Shown here in pieces: positions 62,758 to 64,000 of a stretch of DNA of 64,000 nucleotides. Source of the stretch: Pseudomonas fluorescens. GTDB lineage: Bacteria > Pseudomonadota > Gammaproteobacteria > Pseudomonadales > Pseudomonadaceae. A program made the translations under genes and the position numbers. The notes under the pieces were generated by a model. That model did no database searches. It saw only the letters and a list, made by a program, of their open reading frames with translations, and was not told the origin of the DNA. Where the stretch lies: NCBI RefSeq assembly GCF_001902145.1, contig NZ_MRST01000026.1:626095-690094 (forward strand). The letters run 5' to 3'. Position 1 is the stretch's first letter. The number at the start of each line of letters is the position of its first letter.

Positions 62758-63759
62758 TCAGCCCTTCATCACGTGTGCAAGCAGCTCATAGGAATGAATC
62801 CGGTCGGCGTGCTCATACAGGTCACTGGTAAAAATCAGCTCATCGGCACCGGTCTGCTCGATCAACACCTCCAGCTTGCCGCGAATCTTCGCCGGGCTGC
62901 CCACCATGGCCAAACCCAGGAAGCTACCGACCGCGTCTTTTTCATGGGGCAGCCACAGGCCGTCCATGGTTTTTACCGGTGGGCGCTGCACCAGGCTCTG
63001 GCCGCGCATCAGCGCGAGAATACGTTGGTACACCGAGGTGGCCAGGTAATCGGCCTGCTCATCGGTGTCGGCTGCGACCAGCGGAATGCCGAGCATCACG
63101 TAGGGCTTATCCAGCACCGCCGAAGGCTTGAAGTGATTGCGGTACACGCGAATTGCTTCGTGCATCAGGCGCGGCGCGAAATGGGAGGCGAAGGCGTAAG
63201 GCAAGCCACGCTCACCAGCCAATTGCGCGCTGAACAGGCTTGAACCCAGCAGCCACACCGGCACATTGGTGCCGGTGCCCGGTACCGCGATAACCCGTTG
63301 GTCGGGCGTACGCGGGCCCAGGTAGGCCATCAGCTCGGCCACATCTTCGGGGAAGTCATCGGCACTGCCGGAGCGCTCACGGCGCAGGGCGCGGGCGGTC
63401 ATCTGGTCGGAACCGGGCGCGCGCCCCAGGCCCAGGTCAATACGACCGGGGTAGAGGCTTTCCAGGGTGCCGAACTGCTCGGCGATCACCAGTGGCGCGT
63501 GGTTTGGCAACATCACCCCGCCGGAACCCACGCGAATGGTCGAGGTGCCGCCCGCCAGGTAACCGAGCAGCACCGAAGTGGCCGAACTGGCGATGCCGTC
63601 CATATTGTGGTGCTCAGCTACCCAGAAACGGTGGTAGCCGAACTTCTCCACATGCTGGGCCAGGTCCAGGGAATTGCGCAGCGACTGCGCCGGGCTGCCG
63701 TTGGCGCGTACGGGCACCAGGTCGAGGGTCGAGAACTTTACGTCGGACAACGATTTCAT
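62758..63759 (-). CDS. LLM-class flavin-dependent oxidoreductase (luciferase-like)
   Basis: A 333-residue flavin monooxygenase-type protein. The TIM-barrel luciferase-like fold shows KFSTLDLVPVRANGSPAQSL, GYHRFWVAEHHNMDGIASSAT, GGVMLPNHAPLVIAEQFGTLE and LYPGRIDLGLGRAPGSD. This MsnO8/YhbW-like subgroup binds FMN or uses FMNH2; its substrate is unknown. The start MKSLSDVKFS at 63759 fits the family; the frame reaches 63825. Confidence 0.9.
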   Translation of the reverse strand: MKSLSDVKFSTLDLVPVRANGSPAQSLRNSLDLAQHVEKFGYHRFWVAEHHNMDGIASSATSVLLGYLAGGTSTIRVGSGGVMLPNHAPLVIAEQFGTLESLYPGRIDLGLGRAPGSDQMTARALRRERSGSADDFPEDVAELMAYLGPRTPDQRVIAVPGTGTNVPVWLLGSSLFSAQLAGERGLPYAFASHFAPRLMHEAIRVYRNHFKPSAVLDKPYVMLGIPLVAADTDEQADYLATSVYQRILALMRGQSLVQRPPVKTMDGLWLPHEKDAVGSFLGLAMVGSPAKIRGKLEVLIEQTGADELIFTSDLYEHADRIHSYELLAHVMKG

Positions 63760-63975
63760 AAGCCTGCTTCTCCAATGGGGGCGCAGGCTTTCTAGACGAA
63801 CCAAAACCTGCCGCTTCATGTGCATGCTCTATGCAATGAGGGCATATACCCGAGATTCAATAGGTGGCTCTGAAATTTCCTACTGGATTGCTAGGTTTCT
63901 CTTACGAATGAACTTTGGTTTGACGTCTATCCTCAGAACCTTACTGACGCAAAACCACCGTACGAGGAGAAAGCT
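63760..63975. promoter_or_regulatory. Divergent gap between LLM oxidoreductase and the last gene
   Basis: This gap contains no gene. It ends with GAGGAGA seven bases before an ATG, a strong ribosome-binding site. The only open frame in it (63674-63979) overlaps the LLM gene and is not convincing. Confidence 0.35.
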
Positions 63976-64000
63976 ATGAGTATCGTTAAAAAGGCATCCG
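63976..64000 (+). CDS. Start of a gene cut by the window edge
   Basis: ATG at 63976, with GAGGAGAAAGCT ribosome-binding site, opens MSIVKKAS before the sequence ends. Identity cannot be told from eight codons. Confidence 0.55.

Noticed and set aside
63674..63979. 101-codon plus-strand frame at the right edge
   Set aside because: It overlaps the LLM gene in antisense and has no family similarity.

Overview
The window is a contiguous piece of a Pseudomonas chromosome, most likely from the P. fluorescens group, centred on the replication origin. The evidence is gene order (glmU-atp operon-parAB-rsmG-mnmG-mnmE-yidC-rnpA-rpmH | oriC | dnaA-dnaN-recF-gyrB-plsC/hdtS-gmhB-glySQ-tag), high G+C codon usage, pseudomonad parS palindromes (TGTTCCACGTGGAACA), and REP hairpins built on GTGGGAGCGGGCTTGCTCGCG and GTAGGAGCGAGCTTGCTCGCG. 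No tRNA, rRNA, CRISPR array, insertion sequence, prophage or plasmid gene was seen.

Left arm (1-19846), everything leftward and so transcribed away from the origin: glmS (cut by the window edge) with its DeoR-type regulator; glmU; the nine-gene F1Fo ATP synthase operon (atpIBEFHAGDC); the partition/tRNA-modification group parA-parB-rsmG-mnmG; mnmE; and the membrane-insertion/RNase P/ribosome group yidC-yidD-rnpA-rpmH. Between mnmG and mnmE lies a 547-bp gene-free stretch with several DnaA boxes and an AT-rich tract.

Origin (19847-20431): the rpmH-dnaA interval carries at least six DnaA boxes next to an AT-rich unwinding-type tract. Three parS sites lie in recF, at its 3' end and just after gyrB, so ParA/ParB and their binding sites sit on opposite sides of the origin.

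Right arm (20432-64000): dnaA-dnaN-recF-gyrB; a divergently arranged OmpR-type response regulator and CHASE2 histidine kinase; a conserved housekeeping block (plsC/hdtS, gmhB, glyS, glyQ, tag, lpxL-like, TPR protein, trkA, rsmB, fmt, def, a LysM-family protein that has lost its LysM domain, dprA, tsaC, qor, hemF, aroE). Then comes a more accessory part: a SulP permease, a choline-sulfate locus (solute-binding protein, choline sulfatase, LysR regulator), a small DOPA-dioxygenase-like protein, a galactonate catabolic operon (dgoK-dgoA-dgoD-dgoT), and a berberine-bridge-type flavoenzyme. The end holds trpBA with divergent trpI, three small stress-type proteins (DUF883, dodecin, DUF1161), an LLM-type flavin oxidoreductase and the first codons of one more gene.

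No clearly new multi-gene system stands out. The observations most worth following are the strong over-representation of exact DnaA boxes around the origin (20 by eye, 15 of them within 2.3-21.7 kb), the second DnaA-box/AT-rich cluster beside mnmG, paired hairpins flanking atpE, the LysM-less protein, an orphan choline-type binding protein with choline sulfatase, the bicovalent flavoenzyme, and the divergent CHASE2 two-component pair with a possible coupled leader peptide.
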